Source of the DNA: Streptomyces sp. V3I7
Lineage (GTDB): Bacteria; Actinomycetota; Actinomycetes; Streptomycetales; Streptomycetaceae
Length of the DNA stretch: 64,000 nt
Assembly (NCBI RefSeq): GCF_030817495.1
Contig: NZ_JAUSZK010000001.1
Location: 4,629,001-4,693,000 of the forward strand
Direction: 5' to 3'
Position 1 is the first letter of the stretch, and every line of letters begins with the position of its first letter. Below are positions 34,967 through 43,001 of this stretch, in pieces. Made by a program: the position numbers and the translations under genes. The notes under the pieces are model-generated. The model saw only the letters and a list, made by a program, of their open reading frames with translations, did not search any database and was not told where the DNA came from.

Positions 34967-35728
34967 GTGTCCGAGATATTGCTTGTCCTGCTGGCGGGAG
35001 TCGCCGCCGGAGCCCTGAACGCCATCGGTGGTGGAGGCACGTTCGTGGCGCTGCCCGCTCTGGCCGCGTTCGGCCTGTCACCGGTGACGGCGAACGCGTT
35101 GTCGCGGATTGCCCTCGTGCCCGGAGCGGTAGCGAGTACGTGGGTCTACCGACGGGAACTCACCCCGGTCGGGGCGATATCCACGAAGGCGCTGACGGCG
35201 ACAAGTGTCCTGGGCGGCGGAGTCGGCGCTGCTCTGCTGCTGGTGCTCCCAGCAGCATCGTTTGATGCCGCGGCACCGTGGCTGCTCGCCTTCGCCACGG
35301 CGATTCTCGCCTTCGGACACCGCCTCTCCAGGGCGATGAGCACCGCACTGGGGCGCTCGTTCGGCATGAGGTCCCAAGCCGTTCTGATCGGCCAGTTCCT
35401 CCTCGCCGTGTACGGCGGATACTTCGGCGGTGCCGTAGGCATCATGATGTTGGCCCTGTGGGGCATCGGCCTCGACCTCGATGCTGCAGCCGGCAACCCG
35501 ATGCGGATCGCGCAGATGGCGGCCATCTATCTCAGCGCCACCGCGCTGTTCCTTGTCGCCTCGGACGCACTGGACGTACCGCTCCTCCTTGCCGCCATGC
35601 TGGTAGGCGCCGTGGCCGGTGGCTTCGCGGGTGCCCACGTCGCCCGACATCTCTCTGCCCAACTGCTGAGGGGCGTCATCCTGGTCACCGCCGTGACCAC
35701 AACCGTCCTGTACTTCCTGCGCGGATGA
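34967..35728 (+). CDS. TauE/SafE family sulfite/organosulfonate exporter
   Basis: A 253-residue integral membrane protein with about eight spans. The family repeats are visible: GVAAGALNAIGGGGTFVALP at the start and VYGGYFGGAVGIMMLALWGI in the second half, each carrying the conserved Gly-rich loop. The GTG (VSEILLVLLAG) was preferred over a TTG 36 nt earlier, because the extra residues are charged and unlike the family. Family members export sulfite, sulfoacetate or related anions. The divergent LysR gene suggests inducible expression. Confidence 0.88.
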   Translation: MSEILLVLLAGVAAGALNAIGGGGTFVALPALAAFGLSPVTANALSRIALVPGAVASTWVYRRELTPVGAISTKALTATSVLGGGVGAALLLVLPAASFDAAAPWLLAFATAILAFGHRLSRAMSTALGRSFGMRSQAVLIGQFLLAVYGGYFGGAVGIMMLALWGIGLDLDAAAGNPMRIAQMAAIYLSATALFLVASDALDVPLLLAAMLVGAVAGGFAGAHVARHLSAQLLRGVILVTAVTTTVLYFLRG

Positions 35729-35779
35729 CCACAGGGGGAAGGCGTGGCGATGATCCTGCGTCAGGCGCCGCAACCCGTC

Positions 35780-36466
35780 TCACTGCCCCGCCCCCCACCG
35801 ATACTGCAACTCCGGTCGCCCCACCGTCCCGTACTGGGGGCTGCGGGCTGCTCGACCGGTGTGGACCAGGTGTTCCAGGTAGCGGCGGGCCGTGATGCGG
35901 GAGATGCCGACCGCTTCGGCGATGCCGGTGGCGGTGAGGCCGGCCGGGTGGTCGCGGAGAGCCGCGGTGACGCGTTCCAGGGTGGGGGCGCTGAGGCCCT
36001 TGGGGAGGGCGGCGGGGCCGGGGGCGCGCAGGGCGGCCAGGGCGCGGTCGACGTCGGCCTGGCCGCTCGCCTCGCCGGCCGCCGTGCGGAACTCGGCGTA
36101 GCGCATCAGCCGGTCGCGCAGGGTCGCGAAGGTGAAGGGCTTCAGGACGTACTGGACGACCCCGAGGGACACCCCCTCGCGGACCACCGTCAGGTCGCGG
36201 GCCGAGGTCACCGCGATGACGTCCGCGAGATGGCCGGCCGCGCGGAGCGAGCGGGCGAACTGCAGGCCGTGGACGTCCGGGAGGTGGAGGTCGAGGAGGA
36301 GCAGGTCGACCGGCGTGCGGTCCAGCAGGCGGCGGGCCTCCGCGCCCGTGTGCGCCGTGCCGACCGCCACGAAGCCCGGGACCCGGCCGACGTACATGAC
36401 ATGGGCGTCCGCCGCCACGGGGTCGTCCTCGACGACGAGGACGCGGATGGGTGGTGCGTCCGTCAT
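35780..36466 (-). CDS. response regulator, CitB/DcuR type
   Basis: A 228-residue two-component regulator. The receiver domain (about 7-125) has acidic EDD at 13-15, phospho-acceptor Asp59 in LLLLDLHLPDVHG and Lys in YVLKPFTF. A C-terminal HTH (TATGIAEAVGISRITARRYL) and the ending GRPELQYRW are typical of DctR/CitB-type regulators of C4-dicarboxylate or citrate uptake. Its ATG overlaps the kinase stop (ATGA). The likely target is dctA, about 4.3 kb away across the inserted IS. Confidence 0.92.
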   Translation of the reverse strand: MTDAPPIRVLVVEDDPVAADAHVMYVGRVPGFVAVGTAHTGAEARRLLDRTPVDLLLLDLHLPDVHGLQFARSLRAAGHLADVIAVTSARDLTVVREGVSLGVVQYVLKPFTFATLRDRLMRYAEFRTAAGEASGQADVDRALAALRAPGPAALPKGLSAPTLERVTAALRDHPAGLTATGIAEAVGISRITARRYLEHLVHTGRAARSPQYGTVGRPELQYRWGAGQ

Positions 36467-38112
36467 ACGGCACCCCGCGCCAGTGCGCGTCCCGCCGTCT
36501 CCCACGGCAGCCGTACCTCGAACACCGCGCCGCCCTCCTCGGCCTTCGCCACCGTCAGCGAGCCCTCGAGCCGGGTGACCGCCTGGCGTACCAGGGCGAG
36601 TCCGAGGCCGCGGCCGCCGGGTCCGGCCGGCTTGGTCGAGAACCCCCGCTGGAATACCAGACCGGCGTGCGCGGGATCCAGGCCCGTGCCCGTGTCCGCC
36701 ACGCGCAGCAGCAGCTCGGCCCCCGCGGGGTCGTCGGAGTTGCGCGTGTACGCCGTCACCGTCACCCGGGCGCCCGCGCTTCCCTGCGCCGCGTCCACGG
36801 CGTTGTCGATCAGGTTTCCCAGGACCGTCACCAGGTCGCGCGCCGACAGGGTCTCGGGGAGCAGGCCGTCGTCGAGGCGGGTGTCGGGCGACACCACGAG
36901 CGCGACGCCCCGTTCGTGGGCCTGGGCCGTCTTGCCCAGCAGCAGGGCGGCCAGCACCGGTTCGCCGACCGCCGCCACCACCTGGTCGGTCAGCGCCTGC
37001 GCCAGCTCCAGTTCGGCGGTCGCGAAGTCCACCGCCTCGTCCACGCGGCCGAGTTCGATGAGGGACACGACCGTGTGGAGCCGGTTCGCCGCCTCGTGCG
37101 CCTGGGAGCGCAGCGCCTCGGTGAAGCCGCGCTCGGAGTCCAGTTCGCCCATCAGGGACTGGAGTTGAGTGACGTCCCGGAGCGTGACGACGGTTCCTCG
37201 GCGCTCGCCGCCCGACACCGGGGAGGTGTTGACCATCAGTACCCGGTCCGCCGTCAGATGCACCTCGTCCACCCGCGGCTCGGCGGACAGCAGCGCCCCC
37301 GTCAGCGGGGCGGGCAGCGCCAGTTCCGCCACCGACCGGCCCACCACGTCCTCCTCGGGGCCCACGCCGAGCAGCTCCCGGCCGCCGTCGTTGACGAGCG
37401 CCACCCGGTACTGCCCGTCCAGCATCAGCAGCCCCTCGCGCACCGCGTGCAGCGTGGCCTGGTGGTAGTCGTGGACGCGGCTGAGCTCGGTGGCGTTCAT
37501 GCCGTGGGTGTGGCGGCGCAGCCGGGCGTTGATGACGTACGTACCGACCGCGCCCAGCAGCAGGGCGCCCCCGGCGACGCCGAGCAGGGCCGTGAGCTGG
37601 TCCTGGACCCGGCGGCTGATCGCCTCGACGCGGATGCCCGCGCTCACCAGTCCGACGACGCGGCCGTGCTCCTCGACCGGGGCCACCGCGCGGACCGACG
37701 CGCCGAGCGTGCCGGTGAAGGTCTCGGTGAAGGCGTGGCCGCTTCGGGCCGGCTCGATGTGGCCCAGGAAGCGCCTGCCTATCTCGTCCGGGTCGGGGTG
37801 GGTCCAGCGGATCCCCTCCGGGGTCATGATCGTGACGAAGTCGACGCCGGTGTCGCGGGTGACCTGGAGGGCGTACGGCTGGAGGCGCGCCGTGGGGTCG
37901 GGGCCGCGCAGCGCGGTCCGTACGGAGGGGGCGTCCGCGACGGCGCGGGCGACCGCCATGGCCTGGCGCCCGGCCGCCTCCTCGGCGTGGCCGCGGTTGC
38001 CGGCGTAGGCGAACAGCGCGTACCCCGCGACGACGACCGCTATCAGCACGGCCTGCATGGCGAACAACTGCCCGGCCAGGCTGCGCGGCCGGGGGACGAC
38101 GGGAAAGCGCAT
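36463..38112 (-). CDS. sensor histidine kinase, DcuS/CitA type
   Basis: A 549-residue membrane kinase. One membrane span (about 15-36), a periplasmic PAS-like sensor domain (FVTIMTPEGIRWTHPDPDEIGRRF), a second span near 180-200, a cytoplasmic PAS domain (about 220-320), then an SpoOB-type helix with His in SQAHEAANRLH, and an ATPase domain (NLIDNAVDAA, DTGTGLD, GGRGLGLALV). The extracellular PAS and PDPxxIG motif are typical of dicarboxylate/citrate sensors. The start is uncertain: MRFPVVPR was chosen; an ATG 39 nt upstream is possible. Confidence 0.9.
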   Translation of the reverse strand: MRFPVVPRPRSLAGQLFAMQAVLIAVVVAGYALFAYAGNRGHAEEAAGRQAMAVARAVADAPSVRTALRGPDPTARLQPYALQVTRDTGVDFVTIMTPEGIRWTHPDPDEIGRRFLGHIEPARSGHAFTETFTGTLGASVRAVAPVEEHGRVVGLVSAGIRVEAISRRVQDQLTALLGVAGGALLLGAVGTYVINARLRRHTHGMNATELSRVHDYHQATLHAVREGLLMLDGQYRVALVNDGGRELLGVGPEEDVVGRSVAELALPAPLTGALLSAEPRVDEVHLTADRVLMVNTSPVSGGERRGTVVTLRDVTQLQSLMGELDSERGFTEALRSQAHEAANRLHTVVSLIELGRVDEAVDFATAELELAQALTDQVVAAVGEPVLAALLLGKTAQAHERGVALVVSPDTRLDDGLLPETLSARDLVTVLGNLIDNAVDAAQGSAGARVTVTAYTRNSDDPAGAELLLRVADTGTGLDPAHAGLVFQRGFSTKPAGPGGRGLGLALVRQAVTRLEGSLTVAKAEEGGAVFEVRLPWETAGRALARGAV

Positions 38113-38237
38113 CCCGACAGTGTGCCTCCCGGCGGGCGAGCGGGGACTCATCGCCCCCTGGGCGGGTACGAGCTCCGGCCCGCCTGCGACCGGATGGCTC
38201 GGCCTGCCCGCCCCGGCACGCGGCCCCGGCGCTCTTA

Positions 38238-38257
38238 GAACTCCTAACGAAATGATC
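38238..38257 (+). repeat. left terminal inverted repeat of IS
   Basis: Begins GAACTCCTAACG directly after a TTA target duplicate (38235-38237). Confidence 0.85.
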
Positions 38258-38304
38258 TTCGAGATGGTTGGATCACTCCGGGATCAGCGATCTGGGGGTG
38301 CGGG

Positions 38305-39236
38305 GTGGCTCGGCCGAAGCCGTGGGAAGTTGACGACGAGTTGTGGGCGGTGGTGGAGCCGCTGTTGCCGAAGGTAGAGCGTCGGGCCCATCATCCTGGG
38401 CGCAAGCGGCATCCGGACCGGTTGGTGTTCCAGGGCATCCTGTTCGTCCTGCACACCGGGATCGCCTGGGAACATCTGCCACAGGAGCTCGGCTTCGGCT
38501 CGGGCATGACCTGCTGGCGGCGGCTGGCCGAGTGGACTGAGGCCGGGGTGTGGCCCCGGCTGCATGAGGTCCTCCTTGCCAAGCTCCGCAGCGCCAACGT
38601 CCTGGACTTCTCCCGGGCGGCCGTCGACGGCTCCCACATCCGAGCGCTAAAGGGGGCTCGAAGACGGGACGAAGCCCTGTTGACCGGGGCAGGACGGGCA
38701 GCAAGCATCACCTGATCACCGACGCTACCGGCATCCCGCTCGCTGCCACCTTGACCGGCGGTAACCGCAACGACGTCACCCAGCTGATCCCGCTCCTCCA
38801 AACCGTGCCGCCGGTGCGGGGCAAGCGCGGTCGACCCCGACGCCGCCCGGACGTGCTGCTGGCCGACCGCGGTTACGACCATGACAAGTACCGTCGCCTG
38901 GTCTGGGATCTCGGCGTGAAGCCGCTGATCGCCCGCCGGGGCACCGAACATGGCTCCGGGCTCGGCACCCAACGCTGGGTCGTGGAGCGCGCGTTTGCCC
39001 ACCTGCACTGGTTCCGCCGCCTGCGGATCCGCTGGGAGATCCGCGACGACATCCACGAGGCATTCCTCACCCTCGGATGCGCTCTCATCTGTTGGCGACG
39101 CCTGAACTCGCCCCGCCTGGTTCCGGCCGAGGCGGCTGGTGCAGGATCTCGAGGTCGGGATCCGGCTCCAGGAGGCACACCATCACCATCATCACGCACG
39201 AGGACCCGATCGGCCGAGGTCCCAGCAACTACATGA
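38305..39236 (+). CDS. IS5-family DDE transposase, produced by -1 frameshift
   Basis: The first reading frame encodes a DUF4096-like N-terminal domain and the first catalytic Asp (RAAVDGSHIRAL), then stops. A -1 slip on AAAGGGGG at 38649-38656 joins it to the second frame, giving KGGSKTGRSPVDR, the DDE segment LLADRGYDHDKYR (second Asp) and the catalytic Glu in RWVVERAFAHLHWFRRL. Such slippage is normal for this IS group. The second frame continues about 40 residues past the usual end (CWRRLN), running into the passenger gene start. Confidence 0.88.
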
Positions 39237-39640
39237 TCCACGCTGATCTGTCGGATCGGGAGGACGGCTGGCGCGAGCAGCTTTGGACCCAGCAGCTCGC
39301 GCCTGACCGGTTCGAGGTGGCGTGTCTGCCCTTCTTCACCTACGGCATCTGCTACCGCGACGTGGTGGCCATAGACAGCAACCACCTCGTAACCGCCGTG
39401 CTGGAGAAATCCGGCCACCGGACCCTCCGGGTCGCTCTCGTCATCGACCACCCAGATCGGGACCAGCTGCACGAACTCCTGCACGACAGCACCATTGAGG
39501 CCGGCTTGCCCCACGAATGGCTCCAGGGGACCTACCTCGCGGTGGACCTCCCGCCGGGCACGGATCCGACAGCAGCACTCGTGAAGATCCTGGAGGCATC
39601 CGCTCAGACTGGCGCTCTCCACTGGGAGATCGACTCCTGA
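39233..39640 (+). CDS. DUF4265 domain protein (IS passenger)
   Basis: A 135-residue soluble protein of the DUF4265 family: WREQLWTQQLAPDRFEVACL, PFFTYGICYRDVV, and ADPPxTDPTAAL-like VDLPPGTDPTAAL near the end. The ATG MIHADLSD is the only standard start. AGGAGG lies 56 nt further upstream, in front of an in-frame ATC that may be a rare start. The gene overlaps the transposase end and stops 18 nt before the right IS end, so it moves with the element. Function is unknown; homologues are often found near mobile or immunity genes. Confidence 0.75.
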   Translation: MIHADLSDREDGWREQLWTQQLAPDRFEVACLPFFTYGICYRDVVAIDSNHLVTAVLEKSGHRTLRVALVIDHPDRDQLHELLHDSTIEAGLPHEWLQGTYLAVDLPPGTDPTAALVKILEASAQTGALHWEIDS

Positions 39641-39658
39641 GCATTCCGATAGGAGTTC
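39639..39658 (-). repeat. right terminal inverted repeat of IS
   Basis: Read on the minus strand it begins GAACTCCTATCGG, matching the left end, and is followed by TTA (39659-39661). Confidence 0.85.
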
Positions 39659-39718
39659 TTAGACCGGATGCCCGTGTCCGGATGCGGGGCCTGTTCGGTG
39701 CGGCGCAGGATCCTGATC

Positions 39719-40543
39719 ATGCGGACATCCACGGTCACCCTGTCCTCGCTCCGGTCGATGCGGTGTGGCGGTGCGCGGCATTTCGTATCCGTGGCCGTCG
39801 CCTGCGGCGTTCTGCTGGCGACGATGACGGCTTGCGGGGTCACGGGCGTGCGTACCAGCCCCGCCGGTGCGCCGGGCACCAACAACCCCGCGTCCGCCAC
39901 GCAGGACGCGCCCCTTCCGGGCGTGGGGGAGCGGATGTGGCAGCGGGTGCCGTCCGGCACCCGGCAGGTGGTGGTCGTCTACGGGGAGGGCCGGAACTCG
40001 GCCGACAGCCTCGTCGCGCTCTACGAGCAGCACGGAACGGCCTGGGAACGGACCGGCAGCTGGCCTGCCCACAACGGCCGGATGGGCTGGACCACGGACC
40101 ATCGCCTGGACGACGAACGCAGTCCCGTCGGCGTGTTCACCCTCACCGACGCAGGGGGCGCCCTGAGAAGCCCCGGCAGCCGGTTGCCGTACTGGTACGA
40201 CGACAACGCCTTCACCGCCACCCTGGGCCAGGCGGACCGGGAGTACGAGGCGTACGGAGAGGACGAGGAGGACGGGAAGGGCCAGGACGCGGCCTTCGCC
40301 CACGCCTTCGACTACGTCATCGCCATCGACTACAACCGCCTCAAGGGCGCCCCGCCCTACGACTGGTCCCGGCCCGACGGCGTGGAGAAGGGCGGCGGCA
40401 TCTGGCTGCACCTGGACCACGGAGCGGGCACGTCCGGCTGCGTCTCCCTCCCGGAGCCCGGGATGAAGACCCTGCTGCGCACCCTCGATCCCGTCGATCA
40501 CCCTGTGGTGGTGATGGGGGACCGGGAACGGCTCGGGAGTTGA
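39719..40543 (+). CDS. L,D-transpeptidase family lipoprotein
   Basis: A 274-residue exported protein. A lipobox-like ATMTACGVTG follows a signal segment. The YkuD-type catalytic motif is HLDHGAGTSGCVSLPEPG, with the nucleophile Cys after Gly. Such enzymes make 3-3 cross-links in peptidoglycan; this subfamily is often annotated as L,D-transpeptidase or secreted protein. AGGA lies 8 nt before the ATG. Only 60 nt separate the ATG from the IS right end, so the native promoter has probably been displaced and an IS-borne promoter may drive it. Confidence 0.87.
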   Translation: MRTSTVTLSSLRSMRCGGARHFVSVAVACGVLLATMTACGVTGVRTSPAGAPGTNNPASATQDAPLPGVGERMWQRVPSGTRQVVVVYGEGRNSADSLVALYEQHGTAWERTGSWPAHNGRMGWTTDHRLDDERSPVGVFTLTDAGGALRSPGSRLPYWYDDNAFTATLGQADREYEAYGEDEEDGKGQDAAFAHAFDYVIAIDYNRLKGAPPYDWSRPDGVEKGGGIWLHLDHGAGTSGCVSLPEPGMKTLLRTLDPVDHPVVVMGDRERLGS

Positions 40544-40782
40544 CGCAGGCCGGAGGGGCGGCACACAACTCCCATGCCAACTCCCGTACCACGCGGATCC
40601 GTTCGGCACCCCGGCCCCACCGGGGGTGCCGGCGCGTCCGAACCGGGAGGCCGCACGGCACGTGAACTCAATGAACGGAAGGGTGACCGCCCGCACACAG
40701 CAGGAGATAGTCACGGCATTCCCCCACCCCGGACGTGAGCCGCACGCCGGTGATGCCGACGACGACGTCAAGGAGGGCAGCC

Positions 40783-42186
40783 GTGGCCGCCACAACCCCC
40801 GATACGGCACCTGCCGCACCCGCTGGGAAGCGGGACCGCACTCATTACCTGTACATCGCCGTCATCGCGGCAGTGGCGCTCGGCATCGCCGTGGGGCTCA
40901 TCTGGCCCGAGGCCGGGGTCGAGCTCAAGCCGCTGGGCACGGGCTTCGTGAACCTGATCAAGATGATGATCTCGCCGATCATCTTCTGCACGATCGTGCT
41001 CGGCATCGGCTCGGTCCGCAAGGCCGCCAAGGTCGGCGCCGTCGGCGGCATCGCGCTCGGCTACTTCCTCGTGATGTCGTTCGTCGCGCTCGCCATCGGC
41101 CTCGTCGTCGGCAACGTCCTGCACCCCGGCGACGGACTGCACCTGACCGCCGCGCTCAAGCAGACCGGCCACGCCCAGGTCGCGCCCGACGCGCTGCCGC
41201 CGGTCGACTTCGTGCTGTCGATCATCCCGGTGACCTTCGTCTCCGCCTTCACCGAGGGCCAGGTCCTCCAGACCCTGCTCATCGCGCTGCTGGCCGGTTT
41301 CGCGCTCCAGGCCATGGGCCCGGCGGGCCGGCCGATCCTGCGCGGCGTCGAGCACATCCAGCGGCTCGTCTTCCGCATCCTCGCCATGGTGATGTGGGCC
41401 GCGCCGATCGGCGCCTTCGGGGCCATCGCGGCCGTGGTCGGATCCGCCGGCCTGGACGCGCTGAAGAGCCTCGCCGTGCTGATGCTCGGCTTCTACGTGA
41501 CGTGCTTCCTGTTCGTCTTCGTCGTGCTCGGCGCGCTGCTGCGGATCGTCACCGGGCTGAACATCTTCTCCCTGCTGAAGTACCTGGCCCGGGAGTTCCT
41601 GCTCATCCTGTCCACCTCCTCCTCCGAGTCCGCGCTGCCGCGGCTCATCGCGAAGATGGAGCACCTGGGCGTGAGCAAGCCGGTGGTCGGTATCACCGTC
41701 CCGACCGGCTACTCCTTCAACCTCGACGGCACCATGATCTACATGACCATGGCGTCCCTCTACATCGCCGACGCCCTGGGCACCCCGATGTCCATCGGCG
41801 AGCAGATCCCGCTCCTGCTGTTCCTGCTGCTCGCCTCGAAGGGCGCGGCGGGCGTCAGCGGCGCCGGTCTGGCGACGCTGGCCGGCGGCCTGCAGTCGCA
41901 CAAGCCCGCGCTGGTCGACGGCGTCGGCCTGATCGTCGGCATCGACCGCTTCATGAGCGAGGCCCGCGCCCTGACGAACTTCGCGGGTAACTCCGTCGCC
42001 ACCGTCCTGATCGGTACCTGGACCAAGGAGATCGACAAGGACCGCGTCCAGCGCGTCCTCGCCGGTGAACTGCCGTTCGACGAGACGACGCTGCTGGACG
42101 AGGACGGGGACGAGAGCGGGGCCGACGCGGACTCCGGGCTGCCCGAGCAGCGCGGCGACGGCGAGAGGGAGCCGGCCACGGCCTGA
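40783..42186 (+). CDS. dctA: C4-dicarboxylate/proton(sodium) symporter DctA
   Basis: A 467-residue DAACS (glutamate transporter-fold) carrier for succinate, fumarate and malate. Fold motifs are clear: the hairpin LSTSSSESALPRL and NLDGTMIYMT for cation and substrate binding, and GIDRFMSEARALTNFAGN at the C-terminus, which matches Asp/Asn-binding positions of the family. The GTG (VAATTPDT) lies 6 nt after AGGAGG; earlier in-frame starts lack one. An acidic low-complexity tail is added. The DcuS/DcuR-like system encoded 2.7-5 kb away is the likely regulator. Confidence 0.94.
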   Translation: MAATTPDTAPAAPAGKRDRTHYLYIAVIAAVALGIAVGLIWPEAGVELKPLGTGFVNLIKMMISPIIFCTIVLGIGSVRKAAKVGAVGGIALGYFLVMSFVALAIGLVVGNVLHPGDGLHLTAALKQTGHAQVAPDALPPVDFVLSIIPVTFVSAFTEGQVLQTLLIALLAGFALQAMGPAGRPILRGVEHIQRLVFRILAMVMWAAPIGAFGAIAAVVGSAGLDALKSLAVLMLGFYVTCFLFVFVVLGALLRIVTGLNIFSLLKYLAREFLLILSTSSSESALPRLIAKMEHLGVSKPVVGITVPTGYSFNLDGTMIYMTMASLYIADALGTPMSIGEQIPLLLFLLLASKGAAGVSGAGLATLAGGLQSHKPALVDGVGLIVGIDRFMSEARALTNFAGNSVATVLIGTWTKEIDKDRVQRVLAGELPFDETTLLDEDGDESGADADSGLPEQRGDGEREPATA

Positions 42187-42193
42187 CGACGTA

Positions 42194-42227
42194 CGAACCC
42201 CGGGTCCGTACGCCGACCCGGGGTTCG
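42194..42227. terminator. bidirectional terminator dctA / tetR
   Basis: Perfect 13-bp arms (CGAACCCCGGGTC) with an 8-nt loop between two convergent genes. Confidence 0.9.
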
Positions 42228-42239
42228 CCCCCCGAGCGC

Positions 42240-42860
42240 TCAGGCGCTCAGCTTCGCCACCAGTTCGGTGGCCTGTGAGGCGGGCATGCCCGCCGCGATC
42301 AGGACGGTGATCGCGGCGGAGCGGCCCGCCTCCTCTGCTGCCAGCTGCCCGTCGTTCACCGCCTCCATCAGCGCGAACAGCATCTGCTCATGGACGTACG
42401 CCAGCACCGGCGCCGGCAGCGTGGAGTGGAACAGGCCCGCGTCGAGGCCCTGTTGGAGCAGCGCGGCGCTGGACTCCCGCACGGGCGTGAGGCGTTCGCG
42501 GATGCCCTGCGGGGTGACCGTGCGCTGGGCGAGCGCGATCAGCAGCCGGTAGCGGTCGGCGATCTCCCAGACGGTGAGCACCGAGCGGGCCACCGCCGTC
42601 GCCGGATCATCCTCGACTCCTTCGTGGCCCGCCGCCTTCGCGGCCATCACCGAGTCCACCGCCTCGTCGAGGAGCGTGCTGATCAGCGCCTCGCGGCTGG
42701 GGAAGTGCCCGTACACCGTGCGGCGTACGACCCCCGCGGCGCGGGCGATCTGGTCCATGGAGGCGTCGGGGTCGCGCAGCAGCTCCGCGAGCGCGACGTC
42801 GAGGATGCGGCGGCGGTTCGCGTCGGCGCGCGTGGTGTTACCCGTGGTCATGGCGGCCAT
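42240..42860 (-). CDS. TetR family regulator of adjacent MFS exporter
   Basis: A 206-residue repressor. The HTH lies at about residues 20-60 (ILDVALAELLRDPDASMDQI, ARAAGVVRRTVYGHF). A helical ligand-binding domain follows. It is divergent from the DHA2 exporter, and three 18-bp palindromes fill the intergenic region, the standard layout for drug-inducible efflux. Start uncertain: ATG 42860 (AAGG 4 nt upstream) or ATG 42851. The inducer is unknown. Confidence 0.9.
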   Translation of the reverse strand: MAAMTTGNTTRADANRRRILDVALAELLRDPDASMDQIARAAGVVRRTVYGHFPSREALISTLLDEAVDSVMAAKAAGHEGVEDDPATAVARSVLTVWEIADRYRLLIALAQRTVTPQGIRERLTPVRESSAALLQQGLDAGLFHSTLPAPVLAYVHEQMLFALMEAVNDGQLAAEEAGRSAAITVLIAAGMPASQATELVAKLSA

Positions 42861-42876
42861 TCTGCCTTCCCTCGAC

Positions 42877-42939
42877 TTGCACATCAATGTGCAACGGCGT
42901 ACATTGCACAGCGTTGTGCAATTGCACTCCACTGTGCAA
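42877..42939. promoter_or_regulatory. triple TTGCAC-N6-GTGCAA operator array
   Basis: Three 18-bp dyads of the same consensus: 42877-42894 and 42904-42921 are TTGCACA-N4-TGTGCAA, while 42922-42939 diverges to TTGCAC-TCCACT-GTGCAA. Two are immediately adjacent and the third is 9 bp away. They lie between the divergent tetR and MFS genes and probably bind the TetR protein cooperatively. Confidence 0.75.
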
Positions 42940-43001
42940 ATCTGGTCGTGGTGCACCCGTCAGGGCTCGTGGTGCGCCTGCGAGGAAGGCGACTTCTGCC
43001 C

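Larger units (their letters stand above)
38238..39658 (+). mobile_element. IS5-family insertion sequence with DUF4265 passenger
   Basis: A complete 1421-bp element. Its 20-bp ends match at 17 positions (GAACTCCTAACGAAATGATC and GAACTCCTATCGGAATGCTC), and each is flanked by TTA, a 3-bp target duplication of the TNA type. It encodes a frameshifted DDE transposase of the IS427/IS1031 group and a second gene of the DUF4265 family between the transposase and the right end. Typical members are about 0.85-0.95 kb, so the passenger explains the extra length. Both genes appear intact. Confidence 0.88.
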
